Shown here: one piece after another, positions 7,107-15,113 of the stretch
How the letters are laid out: the number at the start of each line of letters is the position of its first letter
Position numbering within the stretch: the first letter of the stretch is position 1
From: JAGORL01 sp964372415
GTDB lineage: Bacteria; Patescibacteriota; Patescibacteriia; UBA9934
Assembly (NCBI GenBank): GCA_964372415.1
Contig: CAYJQH010000001.1
Location: forward strand, 1 to 64,000
Direction: 5' to 3'
Length of the DNA stretch: 64,000 bases
Translations under genes and position numbers: made by a program
Notes under the pieces: generated by a model
Told to the model about the DNA's origin: nothing
The model's input: only the letters and a program-made list of their open reading frames with translations
Databases searched by the model: none

Positions 7107-8324
7107 TTATCTGAGGCGAATATAACTCAAGCGACCGCGGTTGTCAGTGTAGTAAAGAAGGCTGCCATCAGTTGATAGGTGTAGGTCGTGCATTTGGGAG
7201 TCGATCGCGGGAATTGCTAGAAGCTCGGTTTTACCACTCGGCAAACTTACAGTGTAAAGATTATCTGGAGAGGTGAGCGCCTCGCTACCTAGGCCGCCGC
7301 CAATTGGCATTTCAGTTGGTACGGCGCAGTAAGCCAAGCTTGAAGAAGCAAAGGTACATTTGTCCACTGTCGTTTTAAAGCCAAGGCGGATCCGTAGGCC
7401 ATTTTGGCCATCACCTTTACTGTCTGCGTACCATAGGCTGGCCCGATAGCTATCACCGGCATCAGCTACTGAGTATAGAATATTCGACCCGTCTGGTGAC
7501 CATAGTCCTTGAAAATTACTGCCGTTCACCAAAAGAAATCCGGCGTCCTCACCGTCCTCGCCAATTAAGAATATTTGATTTTGACCAAAGGCATTGCCCC
7601 CTCCGCCGGTAGCCGAAAAACCAACCACCTGACCGCTTGGCGACCAGTTTACAGTCACCGCGTCGTCGTTTTCGCCGAGCGCTGCTATTACCTTAGTATT
7701 CGTGCCGTCGGCTGAGGTCACAACCAGGGTACGGTTTGACGGGTCAACACCAACGCTTTTGCTTCCAATGTCACTCCCATCATCTGAGTAGGCGAAGCCC
7801 TCCCAGTGGGCCGGCAAGGTGTACTGACTTCCGGAATCAAAGCTGTAAACAACATTGCTACCATCAGGAAACTCAATTACCGCTGATTGCGCTTCCGGCG
7901 CAAAAACTACCGAACTGGCTTTAGGAAACTGCGCATTGCTTAAAAGTTCTACTTTGCCTGAGCTCGTGATGGTGTAAAATCTTCCGTCATTCGGGTCATA
8001 ATAAGCCACATCGCCCGAGGCGGTGAGGGTTGGCGAGGTCACGGCCGAGGTAGTTAATACGACGACAACGGTTTCGCCGCCTTGGGCCACAGGAGATGGC
8101 TCAAGTCGTCCCGGGCCTTCGCTTGGGCGTGTACCAGTAGCTCCATCGGTACCCAGACCAGCTGTCGGTAACCCGGCCTCTGCTCCAGAGTCAGGAACCA
8201 CGGGTTCTAGCTCTTGAAGACGTGGCGGTTGGCGAATAAACAACCAGTACATGACAAAGCCAATAAGACCTGCTACAGCCAAAAGGGCTATTAGTTTAAG
8301 CACGACTTTTACCTGTTCCGGCAT
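7107..8324 (-). CDS. membrane-anchored beta-propeller protein (PD40/TolB-like repeats)
   Basis: 405 aa. Residues 8-30 form an N-terminal transmembrane anchor, followed by a Pro/Gly/Glu-rich linker (about 31-85) and an extracytoplasmic domain with recurring blade motifs such as VNWSPSGQVVGF, LWSPDGSNILYS and LHLSTDGSLLYYTD, typical of WD40-like PD40 repeats. Such propellers usually scaffold protein contacts. It lies 3 nt after the upstream membrane protein and 1 nt before the DsbA-like gene, so it belongs to the same operon and probably the same envelope complex. Confidence 0.75.
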   Translation of the reverse strand: MPEQVKVVLKLIALLAVAGLIGFVMYWLFIRQPPRLQELEPVVPDSGAEAGLPTAGLGTDGATGTRPSEGPGRLEPSPVAQGGETVVVVLTTSAVTSPTLTASGDVAYYDPNDGRFYTITSSGKVELLSNAQFPKASSVVFAPEAQSAVIEFPDGSNVVYSFDSGSQYTLPAHWEGFAYSDDGSDIGSKSVGVDPSNRTLVVTSADGTNTKVIAALGENDDAVTVNWSPSGQVVGFSATGGGGNAFGQNQIFLIGEDGEDAGFLLVNGSNFQGLWSPDGSNILYSVADAGDSYRASLWYADSKGDGQNGLRIRLGFKTTVDKCTFASSSLAYCAVPTEMPIGGGLGSEALTSPDNLYTVSLPSGKTELLAIPAIDSQMHDLHLSTDGSLLYYTDNRGRLSYIRLR

Positions 8325-8327
8325 AGG

Positions 8328-9155
8328 CTAGGGAGTTAACTTGTTAAGCGCAATAGATGGCGCAAGAACAATTGTTATCAAAAGGACGAACCAAAAAGTA
8401 ATCATAACGATGATTAGCCCAACAAAAAGTGATTGGCCAATAAAACCTAGAATGCCAACCGGTTCGGTGAGACTAAAAGGTGGAATGAAGAAACGAATGA
8501 GTTTTTTGCTCCCCGTTGAAACAGCTGAACGAACATCAAATTGTACTTCGTTTGGGATAAAAATAGTCACCACGGCTCGGGCGTTGTCATAAATAAAGGC
8601 TCCGGCTTGAATTATGTAAGCCGCCCAAGGAATATTTTCAACCACCCAAGATGTATTTTTGGTGAGCGATATAGTCCAGCGTTTGAAAATTTCTTGGGCC
8701 TTTTTTCTAAAAGCTTCATTGGCTTGAGCCATGGCTTTTTGTTTAAGGTTATCTAATTCACCGCGAATCGCTGATGTGGCTCTCCCTGTCAGTCCAGCCT
8801 GTGCCTCTGAGGATATTCGCCTATAGGCCGCAAGATAGTTTGGTTCATTGGGTTCCTGTTCAATATCGTCTTCAATACTTTCTTGAACTCCAGCCGGAAA
8901 AAGATTGGCCGGGCTACCGATTTGACGCTTGATTTGTTCGCTATGACGAGCGGCCCGAAACACTGCGTCATTATTTGCGGCGCTTGGTATGTTAGGCGTC
9001 GCACCGAGTGAATTATAAAGAACTGGCTGATTACCTAGAGCGCTAGTACGCCGCGCTTGCATTTGGCGCTGCCTTTGAGCATCTACTCTTGCAATTCTAA
9101 ACTGGGCGCGAGTATCCTCACGCGACGGCAAAAGCGCTGCAGCAGTGGCTGCCAT
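8328..9155 (-). CDS. hypothetical membrane protein, first gene of exported-protein operon
   Basis: A 275-aa protein I do not recognise. The N-terminal 100 residues are basic and Gln/Arg/Ala-rich (RVDAQRQRQMQARR), probably cytoplasmic and disordered. The middle is helical. Hydrophobic segments lie at about residues 170-195 and 230-268. The amphipathic plus C-terminal membrane layout resembles TrbL/VirB6-like or scaffold proteins of CPR type IV-like clusters, but no motif proves this. ATG at 9155. It leads an operon of four envelope genes. Confidence 0.6.
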   Translation of the reverse strand: MAATAAALLPSREDTRAQFRIARVDAQRQRQMQARRTSALGNQPVLYNSLGATPNIPSAANNDAVFRAARHSEQIKRQIGSPANLFPAGVQESIEDDIEQEPNEPNYLAAYRRISSEAQAGLTGRATSAIRGELDNLKQKAMAQANEAFRKKAQEIFKRWTISLTKNTSWVVENIPWAAYIIQAGAFIYDNARAVVTIFIPNEVQFDVRSAVSTGSKKLIRFFIPPFSLTEPVGILGFIGQSLFVGLIIVMITFWFVLLITIVLAPSIALNKLTP

Positions 9156-9173
9156 ACCGGGGCATTATAGCAT

Positions 9174-9223
9174 CTGCAAAGCCACTAGTTAGCTAGTTAT
9201 TAGTGGCTGGCTAGTAGCTTTGC
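9174..9223. repeat. CTAG-rich hairpin array A, 3' of clpC
   Basis: GCAAAGCCACTAG (9176-9188) pairs with CTAGTAGCTTTGC (9211-9223). The segment contains three CTAG tetranucleotides. It includes the last codons and stop of clpC and probably acts as its 3' hairpin or terminator. Confidence 0.7.
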
Positions 9224-11688
9224 TTAATATCAAAGCCATCCTTCTTTGCGGTAAGTCTCAGATTGGTCTGCTTTTTGCGACTGAGCAGTGTTTGGACAAG
9301 TAAATTTTCGATCTGTTCCTCAACAATGCGGCGTATGTCTCGTGCCCCAAGTCGTGGGTTGACTTTTTGCGCCACAAGCGAGGTAACCATGTTGTCAATT
9401 GTAAACTTTACCCCCTGTTTTTCCAGACGTTCGGCAAGTTCTCTAAGCTCACGTTCGGCAATCGCGGTAATGTTCTCGGTTGTAAGCTTACTGAAAAGGG
9501 CTATGTGATCGATTCTATTTAATAGTTCTGGAGCGAAGAACTCCTCGAGTTTTGGTCTAAGTGACTGCACGGACGGCGTTGAAGTGGTGGCACCGAAGCC
9601 CAACTCACCACCATCAAAACGCTCTCGGCCAGCGTTGGTGGTCAAAATGATTATGGTATTTCTAAAGCTAACCGATTGCCCAGTGGCGTCCGTGGCCATG
9701 CCATCGTCAAGAATTTGAAGTAGCAGATTATGTACGTCGCGATGTGCTTTTTCAAATTCGTCAAAGAGAATTACCGCATGTGGCCGCTGTTTAATAGCAT
9801 CAGTGAGTTTTGCTCCCTCACGATACCCAACATAGCCTGGGGGTGAACCCACGAGTTTGCTTACGGCATACCCCTCGGCAAATTCACTCATGTCAAAACG
9901 CACAAGTGATCTTGGATCATTAAAAAGTTCGTGGGCTAAGGCTTTAGCTAGTTCTGTTTTACCAACCCCTGAGGGGCCAACAAACAGGAAAGACGCCAGA
10001 GGTCGGTTTGGTCTTGAAATGCCAAATTTTGCTCTAGCAATGGCTTTAGCCACGGCACTTGTGGCTGCGTTTTGCGCTACCACACGTTTAGCTAACCGAA
10101 TTTCTAAGGTGCGTAGTTGGTCAGTATCGTTTCTGGTTAATTCCTCAAGCGGCACGCCGCTCATGCGGGAGGCTACTCGTTTTACGGCCGCCGGATCAAC
10201 AGAGCGTAAATGAATGGTTGCTCGGGTAACTTTTACCTGCTCAATTTCTTTTTTTAGTTTTTCTTCAGCGTCTTTTAAACTCATGGCCTCGGTAAAATGC
10301 TCTGAGGCTACGGCCTGAGCTTTGTCATCTTTTAGTTTGGCCAAAGCTATCATTTTTTCTTCTAGCTCGCTCGTTGGTAGATCGTCGGTTTTATTCATAC
10401 CGATCTCAGCGCCGGCTTCGTCAAGAAGATCGATGGCTTTGTCGGGGAAGAATTTTTGCGGGAAGTGCCGGGCAGCGATCTCGATAATTGTTTCGAGCGC
10501 CTCTTTGGTGTAGTTAACCCGATGATGATCAGCGTATTGTTTGTGAATACCATCAAGAATTGTGAGTGTTTCCTCGGCCGAAGGTTCAGTGACCATGACG
10601 CTTGCAAAACGTCGCGCCAAAGCCGGATCAGTTTCAATATGTTTTTTGTATTCCTGAAGTGTGGTTGCGCCAATGCACCTTAGTTCACCACGGGCGAGCG
10701 CTGGCTTTAACAAGTTGGCCGCATCCAAGGAGCCGCTCGTGGCTCCAGCGCCAATGATGGTATGAAGCTCATCAATAAATAGCACCGCGTTCGGGAGATG
10801 TCTAAGTTCGTCCATAACATCTTGGAGCCTGGCCTCAAAGTCTCCGCGATACATGGTGCCAGCCACAAGAGAGCCCATATTAAGCTCAAAGATACGCCGT
10901 CCCTTCAAAGCTGGTGGTACTTTACCTTCAACAATGCGCTTGGCTAAGCCTTCAACGATAGCTGTTTTCCCGACTCCCGGATCGCCAAGGAGAAGGGGGT
11001 TATTTTTAGTTCGACGGGACAGGATTGTGGCTAAGCGGTCTACTTCGCGACCACGACCGACTAAAATATTGCACTTGGCTACCCGCTCTTTGGCTGTGAG
11101 TTCAGTCGCAAAATATTCCAGGGCAGATTTTTCGTCGCCATCATGTTTGTCGTGAATTTCGCCACATTCCTCACACGGCTGTAGGCCTTTTGGCATGTCG
11201 AGCGTGGTTTTGGGAAATTCCGGAAAAGCTGTGGTTGTTTTAAATACGGTGTGTAGGTGATCGTAGAGCGTATCCGGATTAACATTATTGCTGCTCAAAA
11301 ACTGACTAATCTCTTTAGTTCGGGTAGTCAAAATGCCGTAGAGCAAGTGTTCGGTACCAACGTAACGGTGTTCATGCATGCTGGCAGAAAGCACAGCTTT
11401 CTCAAAGGCCTTTTTGGCTTCGTCGGATAAAAGAGGTGTAGCTCGGGACGCTTGATTTGGTGAAACAGTATCAATAAGTTCGCGTTCGCCGACAAGTTTT
11501 TTTAGCGCTTCCTGAGTGAGTCCGGCCTTAGAAATAATCTCAGCGCCAATCGAGCCTTGTTGCATACCTAGAGCCCACATGAGGTGCCCGGGAGAGATTG
11601 TTTCACCACCAGTTTCAACCACAAAGACTAAAGCTCGAGTTAACGCAGCTTTAAGGTGGTTGGTGAATTTTTCAAGGATATCGTTCAT
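9211..11688 (-). CDS. clpC: ClpC-type AAA+ chaperone, ATP-binding subunit of a Clp protease
   Basis: An 825-aa Hsp100 unfoldase with two AAA+ modules. The N-terminal Clp_N double repeat covers about 1-150. A CEECG motif (near residue 169) lies in the linker to AAA-1. Walker A GDPGVGKT is at about 233-240 and Walker B LFIDELHTIIGAG follows. A UVR-like coiled middle region lies near 430-490. AAA-2 has Walker A GPSGVGKTE at about 569 and the pore loop GSPPGYVGY. The middle domain is ClpC-sized rather than ClpB-sized. ATG at 11688 is preferred to a TTG three codons upstream. No clpP is in the window. CTAG-rich arrays flank it on both sides. Confidence 0.92.
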   Translation of the reverse strand: MNDILEKFTNHLKAALTRALVFVVETGGETISPGHLMWALGMQQGSIGAEIISKAGLTQEALKKLVGERELIDTVSPNQASRATPLLSDEAKKAFEKAVLSASMHEHRYVGTEHLLYGILTTRTKEISQFLSSNNVNPDTLYDHLHTVFKTTTAFPEFPKTTLDMPKGLQPCEECGEIHDKHDGDEKSALEYFATELTAKERVAKCNILVGRGREVDRLATILSRRTKNNPLLLGDPGVGKTAIVEGLAKRIVEGKVPPALKGRRIFELNMGSLVAGTMYRGDFEARLQDVMDELRHLPNAVLFIDELHTIIGAGATSGSLDAANLLKPALARGELRCIGATTLQEYKKHIETDPALARRFASVMVTEPSAEETLTILDGIHKQYADHHRVNYTKEALETIIEIAARHFPQKFFPDKAIDLLDEAGAEIGMNKTDDLPTSELEEKMIALAKLKDDKAQAVASEHFTEAMSLKDAEEKLKKEIEQVKVTRATIHLRSVDPAAVKRVASRMSGVPLEELTRNDTDQLRTLEIRLAKRVVAQNAATSAVAKAIARAKFGISRPNRPLASFLFVGPSGVGKTELAKALAHELFNDPRSLVRFDMSEFAEGYAVSKLVGSPPGYVGYREGAKLTDAIKQRPHAVILFDEFEKAHRDVHNLLLQILDDGMATDATGQSVSFRNTIIILTTNAGRERFDGGELGFGATTSTPSVQSLRPKLEEFFAPELLNRIDHIALFSKLTTENITAIAERELRELAERLEKQGVKFTIDNMVTSLVAQKVNPRLGARDIRRIVEEQIENLLVQTLLSRKKQTNLRLTAKKDGFDIKQSY

Positions 11689-11706
11689 ACTTTGCAAGCG
11701 ACTACG

Positions 11707-11816
11707 AACTAGCTACTAGCCAACTAGCCACTTACCACTAGCCAGAAACTAGCTGTTAGCTACTAGTAACTAGTGGCTCCGCTAGTTCGCTAGCGGCTAG
11801 TCCCTAGTTTCTAGTT
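11707..11816. repeat. CTAG-rich hairpin array B, between htpX and clpC
   Basis: About 110 bp contain 12 CTAG tetranucleotides. The left half is built of ACTAGCC-type words and the right half of GGCTAGT-type words, so the array folds on itself as a long imperfect hairpin. It begins 5 nt after the htpX stop (minus strand). Confidence 0.85.
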
Positions 11817-11820
11817 ATAA

Positions 11821-12711
11821 TTATGCTCCCATTTTCCGTAATCGCGCAATGCGCTCATCGAGTGGTGGGTGGGTGGCAAAAAGGCCGCCAATTCCTCGGC
11901 CCGGGCCAAACGGATTGGCGATAAACAAATGAGCAGTAGCGTGATTAGCTCGTTCAAGCTTGCCGCCATGAGTGCCTATTTTTTCGAGTGCTGCGGCCAA
12001 GCCTTCGGGATAACGAGTTAACAGCGCTCCTGAAGCGTCTGCTAGGTATTCGCGACTTCGCGAAACAGCGAATTGAATTATTTGGGCCAGAATGGGGGAG
12101 AGAATTGAAAGTGCAATACCCACCAGGGCCAAAATTGCCAAGGCGTTTCCGCCTCGGTCACGATCGCGACCTCCGCTAAAGAATAAACTCCGTAAAAAAA
12201 TATCAGCGAGGAGCATGATCGCACCAACAAGGACAACTACAATTGTCATTACGCGTACATCGTAATTTCGGATATGCGATAGCTCGTGGGCGATCACTCC
12301 TTCAAGCTCTTTCTTTTCAAGGAGACGCAGAATACCTGTCGTAAAAGCAATTGAGGCAGTTTCCGGTTTTCGCCCTGTTGCAAATGCATTGGGGCTCGGA
12401 TCGTCGACGATGTATATTTTAGGTACCGGCTGCCCGTTAGCAATACATAAGTTTTCGACGAGGTTCCAAAGTTCTGGAGCGTCTTGTTTTTTAATTTGTT
12501 TAGCGCCGTTCGTAGCCAATGCAACTTTGTCCGAGATAAAATAACTGATGAGCGAGTAGCTAGTCGCAATAACCGTAGCAACAATGATTTGCGAACTCAT
12601 GTCTTCACCGGCGAAGTAACCATAAATTGCCCAGGGAGCGATAACGAGAACACAAAAACCAATGATTAGAAGCCAGGTTTTGCGTTTATTGGAGGCGATT
12701 TGGTCGTACAT
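11821..12711 (-). CDS. htpX: HtpX-family membrane zinc metalloprotease
   Basis: A 296-aa M48 peptidase involved in membrane-protein quality control. Two N-terminal transmembrane helices (about 13-33 and 40-60) precede the zinc motif H142-E-L-S-H146. Further helices (about 150-172 and 185-210) and the third ligand region (REYLADASGA) follow. The length is typical for HtpX. Its neighbour lemA is a common partner in bacteria. CTAG-rich arrays B and C lie on either side. Confidence 0.95.
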   Translation of the reverse strand: MYDQIASNKRKTWLLIIGFCVLVIAPWAIYGYFAGEDMSSQIIVATVIATSYSLISYFISDKVALATNGAKQIKKQDAPELWNLVENLCIANGQPVPKIYIVDDPSPNAFATGRKPETASIAFTTGILRLLEKKELEGVIAHELSHIRNYDVRVMTIVVVLVGAIMLLADIFLRSLFFSGGRDRDRGGNALAILALVGIALSILSPILAQIIQFAVSRSREYLADASGALLTRYPEGLAAALEKIGTHGGKLERANHATAHLFIANPFGPGRGIGGLFATHPPLDERIARLRKMGA

Positions 12712-12713
12712 AA

Positions 12714-12835
12714 ACTAGCTACTAAAAACTAGCCAACTAGCCACTAGCCAGCCACTAGGGACTAGCCACTACCTGCCAGTTTCTAGTAGTTAGTGGCTAG
12801 TCAGCCAGCTAGTGGCTAGTCATTAGTGGCTAGTT
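12714..12835. repeat. CTAG-rich hairpin array C, between lemA and htpX
   Basis: About 120 bp with 11 CTAG. The left half repeats ACTAGCCA words and the right half TGGCTAGT words, giving one long imperfect inverted repeat. It starts 6 nt beyond the lemA stop and ends just before the htpX start. Confidence 0.85.
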
Positions 12836-12841
12836 TCTTTG

Positions 12842-13399
12842 CTAAAACTGCACCTGTGGTGTGGCGTTAGCCGCTTCTTCCGCGTCGTAGAATTCGTAGG
12901 TCTTAAAGCCCAACAGTCCGGCAATGAGGTTGGTGGGGAAAACTTGAACGCGGGTGTTAAAGCGACGCACGAGTCCGTTGTAAAAACGTCGTGAGGCTTG
13001 AATTTTGTCTTCAGCGTCGACCAGTTCGCCCTGGAGGTGATGGAAGTTTCCCGATGCTTTAAGATCAGGATAGGCTTCGGCAACTGCAAAGAGCGACTTT
13101 AAGGTTTGGCTGAGCATGTTTTCAGCCACGGCGTGTTCAGCGGGAGTTGTCGCCGACATGGCGCGGCTCCGCGCCTCGGTTACTTTGCTGAAAACTTGAT
13201 CTTCGTGTTGTGCGTATCCTTTTACGGTGTTGACCAAGTTTGGGATAAGATCGTAACGACGTTTGAGCTGCACCTCAATGTCTGACCAACCTTCTTCAAC
13301 CCGGTTGCGTCCGCGGATGAGCATGTTGTACACCCCGATGCCCCAGAATAAGAGGAGACCAGCGCCACCAATGAGAATGATTCCGATGATAAGTTCCAT
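12842..13399 (-). CDS. lemA: LemA family protein
   Basis: A 185-aa membrane-anchored helical-bundle protein. One N-terminal transmembrane helix (about residues 3-22) is followed by the family signature around NRVEEGWSDIEVQLKRRYDLIPNLVNTVKGYAQHE and the late FNTRVQVFPTNLIAGLLGFK segment. The length is typical. Its function is not well defined; it is often encoded beside HtpX or other membrane proteases, as here. Confidence 0.95.
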   Translation of the reverse strand: MELIIGIILIGGAGLLLFWGIGVYNMLIRGRNRVEEGWSDIEVQLKRRYDLIPNLVNTVKGYAQHEDQVFSKVTEARSRAMSATTPAEHAVAENMLSQTLKSLFAVAEAYPDLKASGNFHHLQGELVDAEDKIQASRRFYNGLVRRFNTRVQVFPTNLIAGLLGFKTYEFYDAEEAANATPQVQF

Positions 13400-13457
13400 A
13401 GGTAAAGGAAATTTTTGCTAAACTGAGCGTACGCTAAGCGTACCATGCTGTCAAAAT

Positions 13458-14834
13458 ATGACTATCCCTCGCCAAGTTTTCAAGTCCTACGATATTCGTG
13501 GACTGGTGGATAAAGAGCTCACGCCCGAATTTGCCCATGCACTCGGCCGTGCCTTTGCTTCGCTTCTGATGAAAGAAACAAAAAAACAACAGCCTTCCGT
13601 GGTCGTTGGTCGTGACATGCGACCAACCTCCGTGACTTACGAAAAAGAACTTGTCCGCGGACTCACTGACCAAGGAGCGAATGTGCAGCTTGTTGGCCTC
13701 GTTTCGACGCCGGCTTTCTATTTTGCAACGAGTTTTTTGAAAGGTGATGGCGGTGTTCAGATTTCTGCCTCGCACAATCCCGCTGCTTACAACGGTTTCA
13801 AGTTAGTCCGTAAAGGAGCGGTGGCTATCAGTGGTTCGACAGGGATCCAAGATCTGGCTGACATCATGGAAGATCCCCCCAACCCCCCCTTGAATAAGGG
13901 GGGGACAAAAGGAAAAGTCGAAGAAGAATTTGGTATTCCCGAACTCCACGCTAACGCTGAAATTTCGTTTGCCAAGGTGGGGGAGCTACCACGCTACAAA
14001 CTTGTGGCTGACTCGGCGAACGGTATGGGTGCCCAATACCTTGATGAGCTTTTTAAGCGTTACGATGATTTCGACGTGACGCGAATGTACTGGGACTTCG
14101 ACGGATCGTTCCCAAACCATGAGGCGGATCCGTTCAAGCTAGAGAACACCAAAGATCTTTGTGCGAAGGTAAAGAAGCTCAAGGCCGACCTCGGCATCGC
14201 TACTGATGGCGACGGTGATCGCATTTTCTTTGTCGATGACACAGGAGAAGTGGTTGAGCCGGCAATCATCCGCGGTCTCGTGGCTCGGGCGATGCTTCGA
14301 CGTTTCCCTGGGGCAGTTATTGGTTACGACATTCGTCCTGGAAAAATTACTGAAGATCTTATTCTTGAATCCGGCGGCAAACCACTGCCAACAAGGGTTG
14401 GTCATGCATTGATTAAAGCAGCCATGAAAGAGAAGGGTGCTGTTTTTGCTGGTGAATCGTCCGGACACTTCTATATGAGCATGCCGGAGGGAGTTTATGA
14501 GGCGCCGGTTGCTACGGCACTCCTTCTTATGGGAGAGATGGTGCGAGAAGGCAAGAAGTTATCGGAAATCGTGGCCCCACTTCGTAAGTATTCGCACTCC
14601 GGCGAAATAAATTTCCACGTCGAAAACAAGCTTGGCGCGATCGCTCGCGTCAAAGAACGTTTCGCCGACGGCAAAATCACCGAACTCGACGGTGTGAGTG
14701 TGGAATATCCAAATTTCTGGTTCAACATTCGGATGTCGAATACTGAACCACTGCTGCGCCTTAATCTCGAGGCGCTGGATGAGAAGACGATGAAGAAGAT
14801 GCGGGACGAAATTAAAGCGCTGGTGAGTGGATAA
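13458..14834 (+). CDS. manB: phosphomannomutase/phosphoglucomutase with a palindrome-derived insert
   Basis: A 458-aa alpha-D-phosphohexomutase that interconverts hexose-6- and hexose-1-phosphates for cell-envelope sugars. It has the phosphoserine loop ISASHNP (catalytic Ser105), the metal loop TDGDGDR (250-255), the sugar loop GESSGHF, and a C-terminal phosphate-binding domain (RMSNTEPLLR). Residues about 139-151 (DPPNPPLNKGGTKG) are encoded by a C/G-rich palindrome inserted in frame between two structural elements. It is divergent from lemA, with a short palindromic promoter region at 13425-13445. Specificity (Man versus Glc) cannot be decided. Confidence 0.93.
   Translation: MTIPRQVFKSYDIRGLVDKELTPEFAHALGRAFASLLMKETKKQQPSVVVGRDMRPTSVTYEKELVRGLTDQGANVQLVGLVSTPAFYFATSFLKGDGGVQISASHNPAAYNGFKLVRKGAVAISGSTGIQDLADIMEDPPNPPLNKGGTKGKVEEEFGIPELHANAEISFAKVGELPRYKLVADSANGMGAQYLDELFKRYDDFDVTRMYWDFDGSFPNHEADPFKLENTKDLCAKVKKLKADLGIATDGDGDRIFFVDDTGEVVEPAIIRGLVARAMLRRFPGAVIGYDIRPGKITEDLILESGGKPLPTRVGHALIKAAMKEKGAVFAGESSGHFYMSMPEGVYEAPVATALLLMGEMVREGKKLSEIVAPLRKYSHSGEINFHVENKLGAIARVKERFADGKITELDGVSVEYPNFWFNIRMSNTEPLLRLNLEALDEKTMKKMRDEIKALVSG
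13875..13904. repeat. C/G-rich palindromic element inserted inside manB
   Basis: CCCCCC-AA-CCCCCCC-TTGAATAA-GGGGGGG. The central CCCCCCCTT..AAGGGGGGG stem is a perfect palindrome. The same element in reverse orientation lies in pheS at 17073-17110. The reading frame of manB is kept. Confidence 0.85.
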
Positions 14835-14906
14835 TGCGATTGACAACCGAGAAATTTAATGATTTACTGTATCTAGCCCGCTGGGTTAATACCCAAACGA
14901 GGTGGT

Positions 14907-14951
14907 ACAACACAAACTCCCCATTCAATTGGCGGGGTTTGTATTGTTTTT
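14907..14951 (+). terminator. intrinsic terminator after manB
   Basis: A CACAAACTCCCC / GGGGTTTG-type stem with a small bulge, loop around ATTCAATTGGC, and a T-rich tail TATTGTTTTT ending near 14951. Immediately upstream, AACGAGGTGGT (14896-14906) is complementary to the anticodon arm of the tRNA-like gene downstream. Confidence 0.75.
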
Positions 14952-14953
14952 AT

Positions 14954-15067
14954 GCCGGGAACGCGTGGGCTCGTGGGGTCAATGGTTAACCTAACGGGCT
15001 AACCACCTCGTTGATGCGAGTTCGAATCTCGTCGAGTCCACCAAGGAGTAAAATCCCCGTTCCCGGC
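14954..15067. repeat. perfect 10-bp inverted repeat enclosing the tRNA-like gene
   Basis: GCCGGGAACG (14954-14963) and CGTTCCCGGC (15058-15067) are exact reverse complements, 3 nt before and 14 nt after the predicted tRNA ends. It could form a processing stem in the precursor RNA. Confidence 0.8.
14967..15043 (+). tRNA. tRNA-like gene with an 8-nt anticodon loop (possible tRNA-Val AAC, or four-base anticodon)
   Basis: Acceptor GGGCTCG (14967-14973) pairs with CGAGTCC (15033-15039), followed by encoded ACCA. The D arm is GGGT/ACCT around a loop with GG. The T arm is GCGAG-TTCGAAT-CTCGT, fully consistent with a tRNA. The anticodon stem ACGGG/CTCGT closes an 8-nt loop CTAACCAC instead of 7 nt. 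Taking the only T in the loop as U33, the anticodon reads AAC (Val) followed by C rather than a purine. The variable loop is 4 nt. It could be a frameshift-suppressor-like tRNA, a decaying tRNA, or a tRNA-like RNA. No other tRNA is seen in the window. Confidence 0.65.
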
Positions 15068-15113
15068 CAAATTTCTTTTCGATTTTGTAAAGATACGCTA
15101 CACTACGTCCGTT

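Noticed and set aside
5187..9155. A complete type IV secretion locus
   Set aside because: No VirB4, VirD4, VirB8-10 or relaxase gene is present; only a pilin-like protein and possible partners are seen.
9174..12835. CTAG arrays as a CRISPR array
   Set aside because: The repeat words are 7-9 bp, degenerate and in inverted halves, with no constant-length spacers and no cas genes.
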